Assembly: GCA_011049295.1 (NCBI GenBank)
Contig: DSCA01000129.1
Coordinates: forward strand, 1 to 5,927
DNA length: 5,927 nt
Source of the DNA: Thermoplasmatales archaeon
GTDB lineage: Archaea > Thermoplasmatota > E2 > UBA202 > DSCA01
Direction of reading: 5' to 3'
This document shows positions 1 through 5,222 of this stretch, one piece after another. A program made the position numbers and the translations under genes. The first letter of the stretch is position 1; each line of letters begins with the position of its first letter. Under the pieces are notes generated by a model. It was given only the letters and a program-made list of their open reading frames with translations. It did not search any database and was not told where the DNA came from.

Positions 1-597
1 CTCCCGCAGCAGCTCGTCGAGGGTGACGCGCCGGATGCCGAGCGCCTCCTCGGCGTCGGGCTGGGCGGCGGGGTCGGAGTAGAGCAGGCGCATGTCGAAG
101 CCGCGGGCGCGGCGGGCGACGGCGCGCCCGATGCGCCCCGCCCCGATGATGCCCAGGGTTTTGCCGCACACGTCGGTTCCCAGCAGGACCATAGGACCCC
201 AGCCTTTGAATCGTCCCTCCCGGACCATGAGGTCCCCCCCCACGATGCGCCGGGCGATGCCCATAATCAGGGCCCAGGTGAGGTCAGCGGTGGTCTCGGT
301 GAGCACGCCGGGGGTGTTGGAGACGGGGATGCCCCGACGGGTGGCCTCCCGGACGTCGATGTTGTCGTAGCCCACGGCGTAGGTGGCGATGGCCCGGAGG
401 CGGGGTGCGGAGTCCAGCACTTCCCGGTCGATGGGATCGGTGAGCAGGCACAGCAGCCCCTCGGCGTCCCACAGGCAGTCGATGATTTCCTGTTTGGATG
501 GAGGCGAGTCGCCCTCAAAAACCCCCACCTGATGCTCCTTTTCCAGAAGGGCCATGCCTTCCTGCGGAATACGACGGGTAAGGTATATGCGTGCCAT
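1..597 (-). CDS. 2-hydroxyacid dehydrogenase, glyoxylate/hydroxypyruvate reductase type (partial, C-terminus off window)
   Basis: The frame is open without a stop from the ATG at 597 to the window edge, giving 199 residues of a family usually 310-340 long. These enzymes reduce glyoxylate or hydroxypyruvate to glycolate or D-glycerate with NAD(P)H in the cytoplasm. The start MARIYLTRRIPQEG resembles archaeal GyaR proteins. The substrate-side loop TYAVGYDNID lies at 72-81 and NTPGVLTETTAD at 94-105. The Rossmann dinucleotide motif GAGRIG is at 152-157, and Asp175 ends the next strand, which favours NAD(H) over NADPH. The catalytic Arg, Glu and His lie in the missing part, so activity cannot be judged. 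The NTPGVLTE segment fits the glyoxylate reductase branch better than SerA phosphoglycerate dehydrogenase, but substrate assignment within this superfamily is unreliable. The gene is divergent from the membrane-protein gene and is visibly richer in GC than the rest of the window. Confidence 0.9.
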   Translation of the reverse strand, partial: MARIYLTRRIPQEGMALLEKEHQVGVFEGDSPPSKQEIIDCLWDAEGLLCLLTDPIDREVLDSAPRLRAIATYAVGYDNIDVREATRRGIPVSNTPGVLTETTADLTWALIMGIARRIVGGDLMVREGRFKGWGPMVLLGTDVCGKTLGIIGAGRIGRAVARRARGFDMRLLYSDPAAQPDAEEALGIRRVTLDELLRE

Positions 598-665
598 GTA
601 CCTTGAATGCCCCCGGTGTTCTTAAATTTTCGATAGACTAATATATGGTGTCACAATTTCACGGC
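598..665. promoter_or_regulatory. Divergent promoter region between the dehydrogenase and the membrane-protein gene
   Basis: This 68-base gap separates two divergent starts. CTTAAATTTT at 621-630, read on the minus strand as AAAATTTAAG, sits 24-33 bases from the dehydrogenase ATG at 597. That is right for a TATA box giving a very short or absent leader. TAATATAT at 639-646 lies 27 bases before the plus-strand ATG at 666, the same geometry as the glnA and GNAT promoters. The 621-630 box is nearly symmetrical and could also fire rightwards, giving a start near 650. No Shine-Dalgarno sequence precedes either gene. The promoter reading is an inference from composition and spacing. Confidence 0.55.
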
Positions 666-989
666 ATGAACAAAACATCAGTTGGTATGGAAGAAAACGT
701 GGAAGGAGCTCTGTGCTACCTGCTGACCTGGCTTACCGGCCTTGTTTTCTATCTGATTGAAAAGGACAACGAATTCGTGCGGTTTCACGCCCGCCAGTCC
801 ATTCTGACCTTTCTCCCCCTGACCATTCTCGGTTTCATATTCAGTTGGATTCCATTTCTTGGCTGGGTCATCGGCGGCCTTATCTGGCTCCTGACCGTTA
901 TCCTGTGGCTGGTGCTCATGATCAAGGCATACCAGGGAGAAAAGTTCAAGCTGCCCGTGGTGGGCGACATCGCCGAGCGCGGTTTCTAG
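666..989 (+). CDS. Small three-helix membrane protein, DUF4870/TIC20-like
   Basis: The 107-residue product has three predicted membrane segments at about residues 14-31, 45-62 and 66-86. It carries the family signatures EENVEGALCYLLTWLTG (9-25), FVRFHARQS (37-45) and a C-terminal IKAYQGEKFKLPVVGDIAE (86-104). Proteins of this type are widespread in archaea and bacteria and are distantly related to the chloroplast import component Tic20; their role is unknown. An upstream in-frame ATG at 645 would add seven residues. I prefer 666 because the 645 ATG overlaps a TATA-like box, family members usually begin a few residues before the EEN motif, and the spacing from box to 666 matches neighbouring genes. 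There is no Shine-Dalgarno sequence, so leaderless translation is likely. glnA follows after 39 bases with its own box. Confidence 0.85.
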   Translation: MNKTSVGMEENVEGALCYLLTWLTGLVFYLIEKDNEFVRFHARQSILTFLPLTILGFIFSWIPFLGWVIGGLIWLLTVILWLVLMIKAYQGEKFKLPVVGDIAERGF

Positions 990-1002
990 CCCGGCGATAC
1001 CC

Positions 1003-1010
1003 TTTTATTT
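1003..1010 (+). promoter_or_regulatory. TATA-like box of glnA
   Basis: TTTTATTT begins exactly 26 bases before the glnA ATG, so transcription should start at or next to the A of the ATG. The stretch between box and ATG holds no Shine-Dalgarno sequence, which agrees with a leaderless message. The T-run could also help end the upstream membrane-protein transcript. Confidence 0.5.
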
Positions 1011-1028
1011 CCTCCGCCGTTATACGAT

Positions 1029-2405
1029 ATGCACTGCTGTCGTACGCCGGAGGAGGTTCTTTCTTTTTTGGAGAACGAAGGCTCAGACATCAGGTTTGCC
1101 AACCTGCTGTTTCCGGATATCCTGGGAGAACTGCGGGGCTTTGACATTCCGTCGTACGAGCTGGAAAGAGCATTCAAGGAGGGCAAGGGCTTCGACGGCT
1201 CCTCCATCGAGGGCCTGGCCCGCATAGAGGAGAGCGACCTGCTGGCCGTGCCCAATCCGGACACCTTCCGAATCCTTCCCTGGCACTACGAGGACGGAGG
1301 CCAGCGATACCGGGTGGCCTGCCTGTTCTGCGACATCCGCAATCCCCATGGCACGCCCCATGCCGACGACACCCGCCACGTGCTGAAGTGCGCCATGGAG
1401 CAGATGCGCAGCCAGGGATTTTCCTCATTTATGGTGGGGCCGGAAATGGAATTTTTTTATTTTGAAAACCATCTGCAGCCAGCGGTGCTGGACAAAGGTG
1501 ATTATTTCAGCATGGGCATCGGCGACCCCTACGAGTATCTGCGCAAAAGGACCAGCCTGGCCCTGCTCCAGATGGGCATTGTCTCTGAATACGGCCATCA
1601 CGAGGTGGCCCCCTCCCAGCACGAAATAGACCTCCGCTACGGGGACGCCCTGGCCATGGCGGACACCGTGATGCTGCTCCGGTACATCGTCAAGGAGTTT
1701 GCTCGCCGGGAGGGCCTGTATGCCACCTTTATGCCCAAGCCCCTGGACGGGGAAAACGGCAACGGCATGCACGTCCATCAGTCGCTGTGGAAGGACGGAC
1801 ACAACGTGTTTTTCGGCAGGGACCGGCAGTATTATCTCTCGGACATCGCCCAGTCCTACATCGCCGGCATCATGCACCATGTGGGGGACATCACCGCCGT
1901 GCTCAACCAGTGGGTGAACTCCTACAAGCGCCTGGTTCCCGGTTTCGAGGCCCCGGTGTACGTGGTGTGGGGCCAGAGAAACCGGTCTGCCCTGGTGCGG
2001 ATTCCCGAGTACAGACCGGGACGGGAGGACGCGTTGCGCATCGAACTGCGCAGCCCGGACCCCGGGTGCAATCCCTACCTGGCCTTTGCCCTCATGCTGG
2101 CCGCCGGACTGGACGGCATCCGGGAGCGGATTCCCCTGCACCCTCCCTGTGAGAGGGACATATATACCATGAGCCCGGCGGAGCGGGAGCGGGGACAGGT
2201 GGCCATCCTGCCGGCCAACCTGGAGGAAGCCCTGGCCCGGGCCAAGCAGAGCCCGCTGGTCAAGGAAACGCTGGGCGAGAGTCTGTTTGGTAAATTCATC
2301 GCCAACAAGGAAATACAGATTCGGAACTACCGGCGGGAGGTGGGCCACAAATACGATACGGCGGTGAGCCCCTTCGAAATCGAGCACAACCTGCCCCGCC
2401 TCTGA
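1029..2405 (+). CDS. glnA: Glutamine synthetase, type I (alpha subtype)
   Basis: This cytoplasmic enzyme makes glutamine from glutamate, ammonia and ATP, the main entry of ammonium into organic nitrogen, and normally forms dodecamers. The 458-residue protein is full length. The N-terminal beta-grasp domain ends with the latch GFDGSS (54-59, Asp56). Metal ligands are visible as Glu139 and Glu141 in GPEMEF, and Glu192 and Glu199 in HHEVAPSQHE. NGNGMHVHQS (243-252) carries the catalytic-site histidines and has Asn where most members have Ser. KRLVPGFEAP (300-309) supplies Arg301 and the flap Glu307; Arg319, Arg324, Glu339 and Arg341 follow. The adenylylation tyrosine motif NLYDLP and the roughly 25-residue insert of beta-type enzymes are absent, so control by adenylylation is unlikely. 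The C-terminal tail (438-458) diverges slightly from the usual ending. The start is supported by the box 26 bases upstream. Confidence 0.96.
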   Translation: MHCCRTPEEVLSFLENEGSDIRFANLLFPDILGELRGFDIPSYELERAFKEGKGFDGSSIEGLARIEESDLLAVPNPDTFRILPWHYEDGGQRYRVACLFCDIRNPHGTPHADDTRHVLKCAMEQMRSQGFSSFMVGPEMEFFYFENHLQPAVLDKGDYFSMGIGDPYEYLRKRTSLALLQMGIVSEYGHHEVAPSQHEIDLRYGDALAMADTVMLLRYIVKEFARREGLYATFMPKPLDGENGNGMHVHQSLWKDGHNVFFGRDRQYYLSDIAQSYIAGIMHHVGDITAVLNQWVNSYKRLVPGFEAPVYVVWGQRNRSALVRIPEYRPGREDALRIELRSPDPGCNPYLAFALMLAAGLDGIRERIPLHPPCERDIYTMSPAERERGQVAILPANLEEALARAKQSPLVKETLGESLFGKFIANKEIQIRNYRREVGHKYDTAVSPFEIEHNLPRL

Positions 2406-2410
2406 AATGT

Positions 2411-2418
2411 TTTAAATA
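2411..2418 (+). promoter_or_regulatory. TATA-like box of the GNAT gene
   Basis: TTTAAATA, a near-ideal archaeal TATA box, begins 26 bases before the ATG at 2437 and six bases after the glnA stop. The spacing predicts a transcript beginning at the start codon. An out-of-frame ATG at 2430 lies upstream of the expected transcript start and would not be read. Confidence 0.65.
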
Positions 2419-2436
2419 GCCCTGGGATTATGACCC

Positions 2437-2892
2437 ATGCATATTCGGCGAGGCACCCGGGAGGACGCCTCCTGCATTGCCCGGCACAACCGGGCGCTGG
2501 CGGCGGAGTCCGAGGGCTACACGGTGGATGCCGCCACCGCCCTGGAGGGGGTGACCGCTCTGCTGGATAGCCCCGAGAAGGGTTTTTACCTGGTGGCCGA
2601 GGAGGAGGGACAGGTGGTGGGACAGCTCATGGTCACCTTTGAATGGAGCGACTGGCGGGCCCGGGACATCTGGTGGCTGCAGAGCGTCTACGTGCAGCCG
2701 GCGTGGCGGCGCCGGGGGGTCATGCGCTCGCTGTTCGACCAGGCTCGCCGCCTGGCCGCCCGGCACCACGTGCCCGCCCTGAGGCTGTACGTTCACCAGT
2801 CCAACCGGTCGGCCATCGAGGCCTACCGGCGGCTGGGCATGGAGCACCTTCCCTACCACATGTTCTCCCTGCCCGTGGAGCATGAACAATAA
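2437..2892 (+). CDS. GNAT-family N-acetyltransferase, substrate unknown
   Basis: The 151-residue protein is one complete GNAT domain, which moves acetyl from acetyl-CoA to an amine. The N-terminal strand and helix start with MHIRRGTREDASCIARHN. YLVAEEEGQVVGQLMVTFEWSDWR (51-74) forms the central strands. The acetyl-CoA motif A region is LQSVYVQPAWRRRGVMRSLF (81-100), with the pyrophosphate loop RRRGVM at 91-96. Motif B is LYVHQSNRSAIEAYRRLGM (117-135). The combination EWSDWR, WWLQSVYV, LRLYV and YRRLGM matches a widespread, uncharacterised group of about 150-residue GNATs. The agmatinase gene next door invites the idea of polyamine acetylation, but nothing in the sequence demonstrates it. The gene appears to be leaderless. 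Confidence 0.9.
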   Translation: MHIRRGTREDASCIARHNRALAAESEGYTVDAATALEGVTALLDSPEKGFYLVAEEEGQVVGQLMVTFEWSDWRARDIWWLQSVYVQPAWRRRGVMRSLFDQARRLAARHHVPALRLYVHQSNRSAIEAYRRLGMEHLPYHMFSLPVEHEQ

Positions 2893-2894
2893 CC

Positions 2895-2903
2895 TTTTTA
2901 AAT
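2895..2903 (+). promoter_or_regulatory. TATA-like box of speB
   Basis: TTTTTAAAT lies three bases after the GNAT stop codon and begins 67 bases before the speB ATG. It predicts a transcript start near 2920-2925 and a leader of roughly 40 bases, unlike the leaderless neighbours. The T-run may also serve as terminator for the GNAT transcript. Confidence 0.55.
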
Positions 2904-2949
2904 GCTGCTCCCATGGTAGGGCCCAAGGGCATGAGCTCTTGCTGCCCGT

Positions 2950-2954
2950 GGAGG
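2950..2954 (+). promoter_or_regulatory. Shine-Dalgarno sequence of speB
   Basis: GGAGG sits seven bases before the ATG at 2962, a good match to the anti-Shine-Dalgarno end of archaeal 16S rRNA. It fixes this start and agrees with the leadered transcript inferred from the distant AT box. Confidence 0.7.
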
Positions 2955-2961
2955 ACGGAAC

Positions 2962-3816
2962 ATGATAAGGGACTACTTCGAGGATTTTTCCCGGTACACC
3001 TGCGCCCATGACCACTACGGGTCAGCCGACGCGGTCATCGTGGGTCTTCCCTTTGACGGGACCACCAGCCACCATCCGGGCACCCGCTTTGGCCCTGCAG
3101 CCATCCGGGCTGCCTCGTGGACGGTGGAGACCTACAGCCCCGACCTGAGCAAAGACTTGGTAGACCTCTCCCTTTGCGACCTGATGGACATGGCAGTCTA
3201 CGGAACACAGGAGGAGTTTTTCAGAAACATTCGCACCGTGGCCGGAGAGGTGGCAGCCGAGGGAAAAAAAGTGGTGGCCCTGGGAGGCGAGCACTCCGTT
3301 ACCTATCCACTCGTGCAGGGGGTCAAGGAGGCGCTGGGCGACCTGACGGTCCTCTGTTTCGATGCCCATCTGGACCTGCGCGACGAGTACCTGGGAAATC
3401 GCCTCTCCCATGCCTGCGTGGCCCGGCGCTGCCTGGAGGTCACCCCTCACTTCTATCACTTCGGGGTGCGCAGCGGCGAGGCAGAGGAATGGCGTCTGGC
3501 GGAGAAACTGCAGGTCAGCCGACGGCTTCCCGGGCGGGAGGACATAGAGGCCATCCTGGCCGAGGACCGCCCCCTATACGTGACCGTGGACATCGATGTC
3601 TTGGACCCGGCCTTTGCCCCGGGGACGGGGGCACCGGAGCCGGGAGGCGTGTCGTCGAGAGAGCTGCTGCAGGCCCTGCATCTGCTGCGGGAGGCCGGAG
3701 ACCGCCTGGTGGCCTTCGACGTGGTGGAGGTCTGCCCCCCCTGCGAGCACGGCACCCTGACCGCCGCCCTGGCAGCCAAGGTGGCCAGAGAGCTGCTGCT
3801 CATGGCTCTGGGCTGA
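2962..3816 (+). CDS. speB: Agmatinase (ureohydrolase family)
   Basis: The 284-residue protein is a full-length member of the arginase/agmatinase/ureohydrolase family. Agmatinase hydrolyses agmatine to putrescine and urea in the cytoplasm, the second step of polyamine synthesis from arginine. All six binuclear Mn ligands are visible: His111 in LGGEHS, Asp134, His136 and Asp138 in DAHLD, and Asp210 and Asp212 in VDIDVLDP. The following PGTGAPEPGG (220-229) is the family signature, with Ala where Thr is common, and FDVVEVCPPCEHGTLTA (252-268) closes the active site. The N-terminal GLPFDGTTSHHPGTRFGP (28-45) is typical of archaeal agmatinases. Some archaeal members act instead on N1-aminopropylagmatine in a route to spermidine, and sequence alone does not exclude that. 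An arginine decarboxylase gene is not in the window. Translation should start from the GGAGG seven bases upstream. Confidence 0.93.
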   Translation: MIRDYFEDFSRYTCAHDHYGSADAVIVGLPFDGTTSHHPGTRFGPAAIRAASWTVETYSPDLSKDLVDLSLCDLMDMAVYGTQEEFFRNIRTVAGEVAAEGKKVVALGGEHSVTYPLVQGVKEALGDLTVLCFDAHLDLRDEYLGNRLSHACVARRCLEVTPHFYHFGVRSGEAEEWRLAEKLQVSRRLPGREDIEAILAEDRPLYVTVDIDVLDPAFAPGTGAPEPGGVSSRELLQALHLLREAGDRLVAFDVVEVCPPCEHGTLTAALAAKVARELLLMALG

Positions 3817-3828
3817 CGCCAGCGTCAG
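3813..3828. promoter_or_regulatory. GC-rich palindrome between speB and trxB (terminator stem or operator)
   Basis: CTGACGC-CA-GCGTCAG has perfect 7-base arms around two central bases and overlaps the speB stop codon. As RNA it would fold into a six-pair stem with a four-base loop, followed five bases later by five Ts, so it resembles an intrinsic terminator. As DNA it sits immediately upstream of the trxB TATA box, where a dimeric regulator could overlap the TFB recognition element. The sequence cannot separate these two readings. Confidence 0.5.
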
Positions 3829-3833
3829 GGCAA

Positions 3834-3842
3834 TTTTTAAAA
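3834..3842 (+). promoter_or_regulatory. TATA-like box of trxB
   Basis: TTTTTAAAA begins 36 bases before the trxB ATG, so the message should start around 3860-3863 with a leader of only about 8-10 bases. The T-run doubles as a possible termination signal for speB. Confidence 0.55.
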
Positions 3843-3857
3843 CCTCAGATTCCATGT

Positions 3858-3862
3858 GGAGA
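3858..3862 (+). promoter_or_regulatory. Shine-Dalgarno-like sequence of trxB
   Basis: GGAGA lies seven bases before the ATG at 3870 and selects it. An ATG at 3854 closes after four codons in another frame. If transcription starts near 3862, this motif would lie at the very 5' end of the message and might not act. Confidence 0.45.
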
Positions 3863-3869
3863 CGATAGC

Positions 3870-4793
3870 ATGGACGTTGAACTGGCCATCATCGGGGCGG
3901 GAAGCGCCGGCTACACGGCAGCCATATATGCGGGCCGGGCCGGCATCGACGCCGTAGTGTTTGACAGGGAGGTAGGCGGGGGCCTGGCCACCTGGGCGCC
4001 CAACGTGGAGAACTACCCAGGGTTCAAGAGCATATCCGGCATCGACCTCATGGACCGGATGAAGGAGCACGCCCAGGACTACGCCCGGTTCAACCTGTTC
4101 GAAGAAGTCACCCAACTGCATCGCGAGGAGGACCAAGGGCACGTGAAGGTGGTAACCTCCAAAGATACCTACGACACGGGGGCGGTCATCGTCTGCACCG
4201 GAACCACCCACAAGCACCTGGGGGTTCCGGGAGAGACGGAGCTGCGGGGACGAGGTGTGTCCTATTGCGCCACCTGTGACGGCTCTTTTTTCAGGGGCAA
4301 GGAGGTGGCAGTCGTCGGCGGCGGCAACAGCGCAGTCAACGAGGCCCTCTACCTGCACCATCTCGGCTGCCGGGTGTCCATCGTTCACCGTCGAGACCAG
4401 CTGCGGGCAGAGGATGCCCTGGAGAGAGAGGTCAGGAAAAACGACATTCCCGTCATCTGGAGCAGCGAGGTGCAGGAGATAATGGGAGACAGCAAGGTAA
4501 CGGGGTTGCGCATCGTGAACCGCGAAACCGGTGAGAGCAGCACTCTCCCCGCCGACGGAGTGTTCGTGTCCATCGGGGAGACACCCCAGTCGGAGCTGGC
4601 CAGCAGGGCGGGAGTGGAAACCTATGGTCCCGGCTACATACAGACGGACCGCATGCAGCGGACAAACGTGCCCCGCATACTGGCTGCCGGAGATGTTACC
4701 GGAGGTATGCGGCAGATTGTCACCGCCTGCGGCGAGGGGGCCCTGGCCGCCATGTCCGCCGTGGAGATTTTGGGCAGGCAGTACCCGTTTTAG
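3870..4793 (+). CDS. trxB: Thioredoxin-disulfide reductase
   Basis: The 307-residue flavoprotein matches the low-molecular-weight thioredoxin reductase family, which passes electrons from a nicotinamide donor through FAD and a redox-active disulfide to thioredoxin. The FAD-binding GAGSAG is at 9-14, and VENYPGF (46-52) is in the FAD domain. The redox CATC is at 133-136 within SYCATCDG. The second Rossmann motif GGGNSA is at 150-155, followed by HRRDQLRA (173-180), whose arginines usually bind the NADPH phosphate. This argues against an F420-dependent or NADPH-independent archaeal variant. AAGDVTGG (272-279) is the C-terminal FAD motif. GGGL (36-39) replaces the common GGQL beside the flavin. 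A far-upstream in-frame ATG exists at 3117, but the added residues would be out-of-frame speB sequence. No thioredoxin gene is in the window. Confidence 0.95.
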   Translation: MDVELAIIGAGSAGYTAAIYAGRAGIDAVVFDREVGGGLATWAPNVENYPGFKSISGIDLMDRMKEHAQDYARFNLFEEVTQLHREEDQGHVKVVTSKDTYDTGAVIVCTGTTHKHLGVPGETELRGRGVSYCATCDGSFFRGKEVAVVGGGNSAVNEALYLHHLGCRVSIVHRRDQLRAEDALEREVRKNDIPVIWSSEVQEIMGDSKVTGLRIVNRETGESSTLPADGVFVSIGETPQSELASRAGVETYGPGYIQTDRMQRTNVPRILAAGDVTGGMRQIVTACGEGALAAMSAVEILGRQYPF

Positions 4794-4843
4794 TGGCTTG
4801 CATCCCTCGTCTTTGCTCATTGGCGGAAGGCATTTTTTCACGC

Positions 4844-4858
4844 TGCCGCCCGGCGGCA
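4844..4858. promoter_or_regulatory. GC-rich palindrome upstream of the secreted-protein TATA box
   Basis: TGCCGCC-C-GGCGGCA has perfect 7-base arms around one central base and ends five bases before TATATAAA. It is preceded rather than followed by a T-run, so it does not look like an ordinary terminator. An operator or an RNA hairpin are the open possibilities. Confidence 0.45.
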
Positions 4859-4891
4859 ATAACTATATAAACCAGGACTTATTTATATCTT

Positions 4892-4896
4892 GGAGG
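4892..4896 (+). promoter_or_regulatory. Shine-Dalgarno sequence of the secreted-protein gene
   Basis: GGAGG lies eight bases before the ATG at 4905 and supports that start over the in-frame TTG at 4890, which sits upstream of the motif. Confidence 0.6.
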
Positions 4897-4904
4897 CATA
4901 TACC

Positions 4905-5222
4905 ATGCAAAGAGGCAAAAAAATAAGCAAACCGATAGTGATAGCAACAGCCGTGATGCTGATGATGGTGGCCGCTCCGTCCATTGTGGCCGTACAGGAA
5001 AGCGACAGCCCATCGCAGCCCCTGACCCTGGAGGGAGCCAAACCCAAGGAGATGAGCATCCGACCGCTGGGTCCGGTCACCGCCGGAAACACCGGTGAAA
5101 CCCTTATATCAGTCAACAGCCCCGAAGACGACCATCTACCGGCCCTCACAGAGATGGAGACGGAAACACCATCGTGGTGTGGTCGCACCACATTTCGGCT
5201 CTGGAGTCCGACATCGGGATGA
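4905..5222 (+). CDS. Secreted Asp-box protein, 5' fragment (frameshifted after about residue 83)
   Basis: As written, this frame encodes 105 residues. It opens with a clear signal peptide: a basic start MQRGKKISK, a hydrophobic core at about 11-24, and a likely cleavage near Ala29. The mature part continues GNTGETLISVNSPEDDHLPALTE and would be exported. From Met84 the residues (METETPSWCGRTTFRLWSPTSG) look like noise, while a better continuation, DGDGNTIVVWSH, appears in the -1 frame starting at 5153. I read both pieces as one gene broken by a missing base or read by recoding. The start is set by GGAGG eight bases upstream. I do not recognise a named family for the whole protein. Function is unknown; a cell-surface or extracellular role is inferred from the signal peptide. 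Confidence 0.7.
   Translation: MQRGKKISKPIVIATAVMLMMVAAPSIVAVQESDSPSQPLTLEGAKPKEMSIRPLGPVTAGNTGETLISVNSPEDDHLPALTEMETETPSWCGRTTFRLWSPTSG
5148..5156 (+). other. Frame discontinuity inside the secreted-protein gene
   Basis: Codons ACA GAG ATG in the upstream frame become GAT GGA GAC GGA when read one base back. One extra G, turning GAGATGG into GAGGATGG, would fuse LPALTE to DGDGNTIVVW without any other change. No X-XXY-YYZ slippery heptamer is present, so programmed -1 frameshifting of the usual kind is not supported. A real deletion or an assembly error is more likely. Confidence 0.65.

Larger units (their letters stand above)
4794..4904 (+). promoter_or_regulatory. Regulatory gap before the secreted-protein gene: T-run, palindrome, tandem TATA boxes
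   Basis: This 111-base gap holds, in order, a six-T run at 4833-4838 that could end the trxB transcript, the GC palindrome at 4844-4858, TATATAAA at 4864-4871, TTATTTAT at 4879-4886, and GGAGG at 4892-4896. The first box predicts a message of about 14 leader bases carrying the Shine-Dalgarno sequence. The second begins 26 bases before the ATG at 4905 and would give a leaderless message. No gene is visible here. Confidence 0.55.

Noticed and set aside
1425..2387. Long minus-strand ORF opposite glnA
   Set aside because: It is the antisense of a clear, full-length glutamine synthetase. It shows no domain, and long antisense frames are expected in GC-rich codon-biased DNA.
2428..3015. Minus-strand ORF spanning the GNAT gene and the speB leader
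   Set aside because: It is a Pro/Gly/His-rich shadow of the GNAT gene with no motif.
3117..3869. A 251-residue N-terminal extension of trxB in the same frame
   Set aside because: It overlaps speB in another frame, is dominated by Gly, Arg and Pro, and TrxB is complete from 3870 with a normal start and Shine-Dalgarno-like motif.
1029..4793. glnA, GNAT, speB and trxB as a polyamine or nitrogen operon
   Set aside because: Each gene has its own AT box and the gaps are 31-69 bases. The functions do not form one pathway, and trxB has no clear link.
3837..4859. Long minus-strand ORF opposite trxB
   Set aside because: It mirrors trxB and both flanking gaps and has no recognisable domain or start signal.
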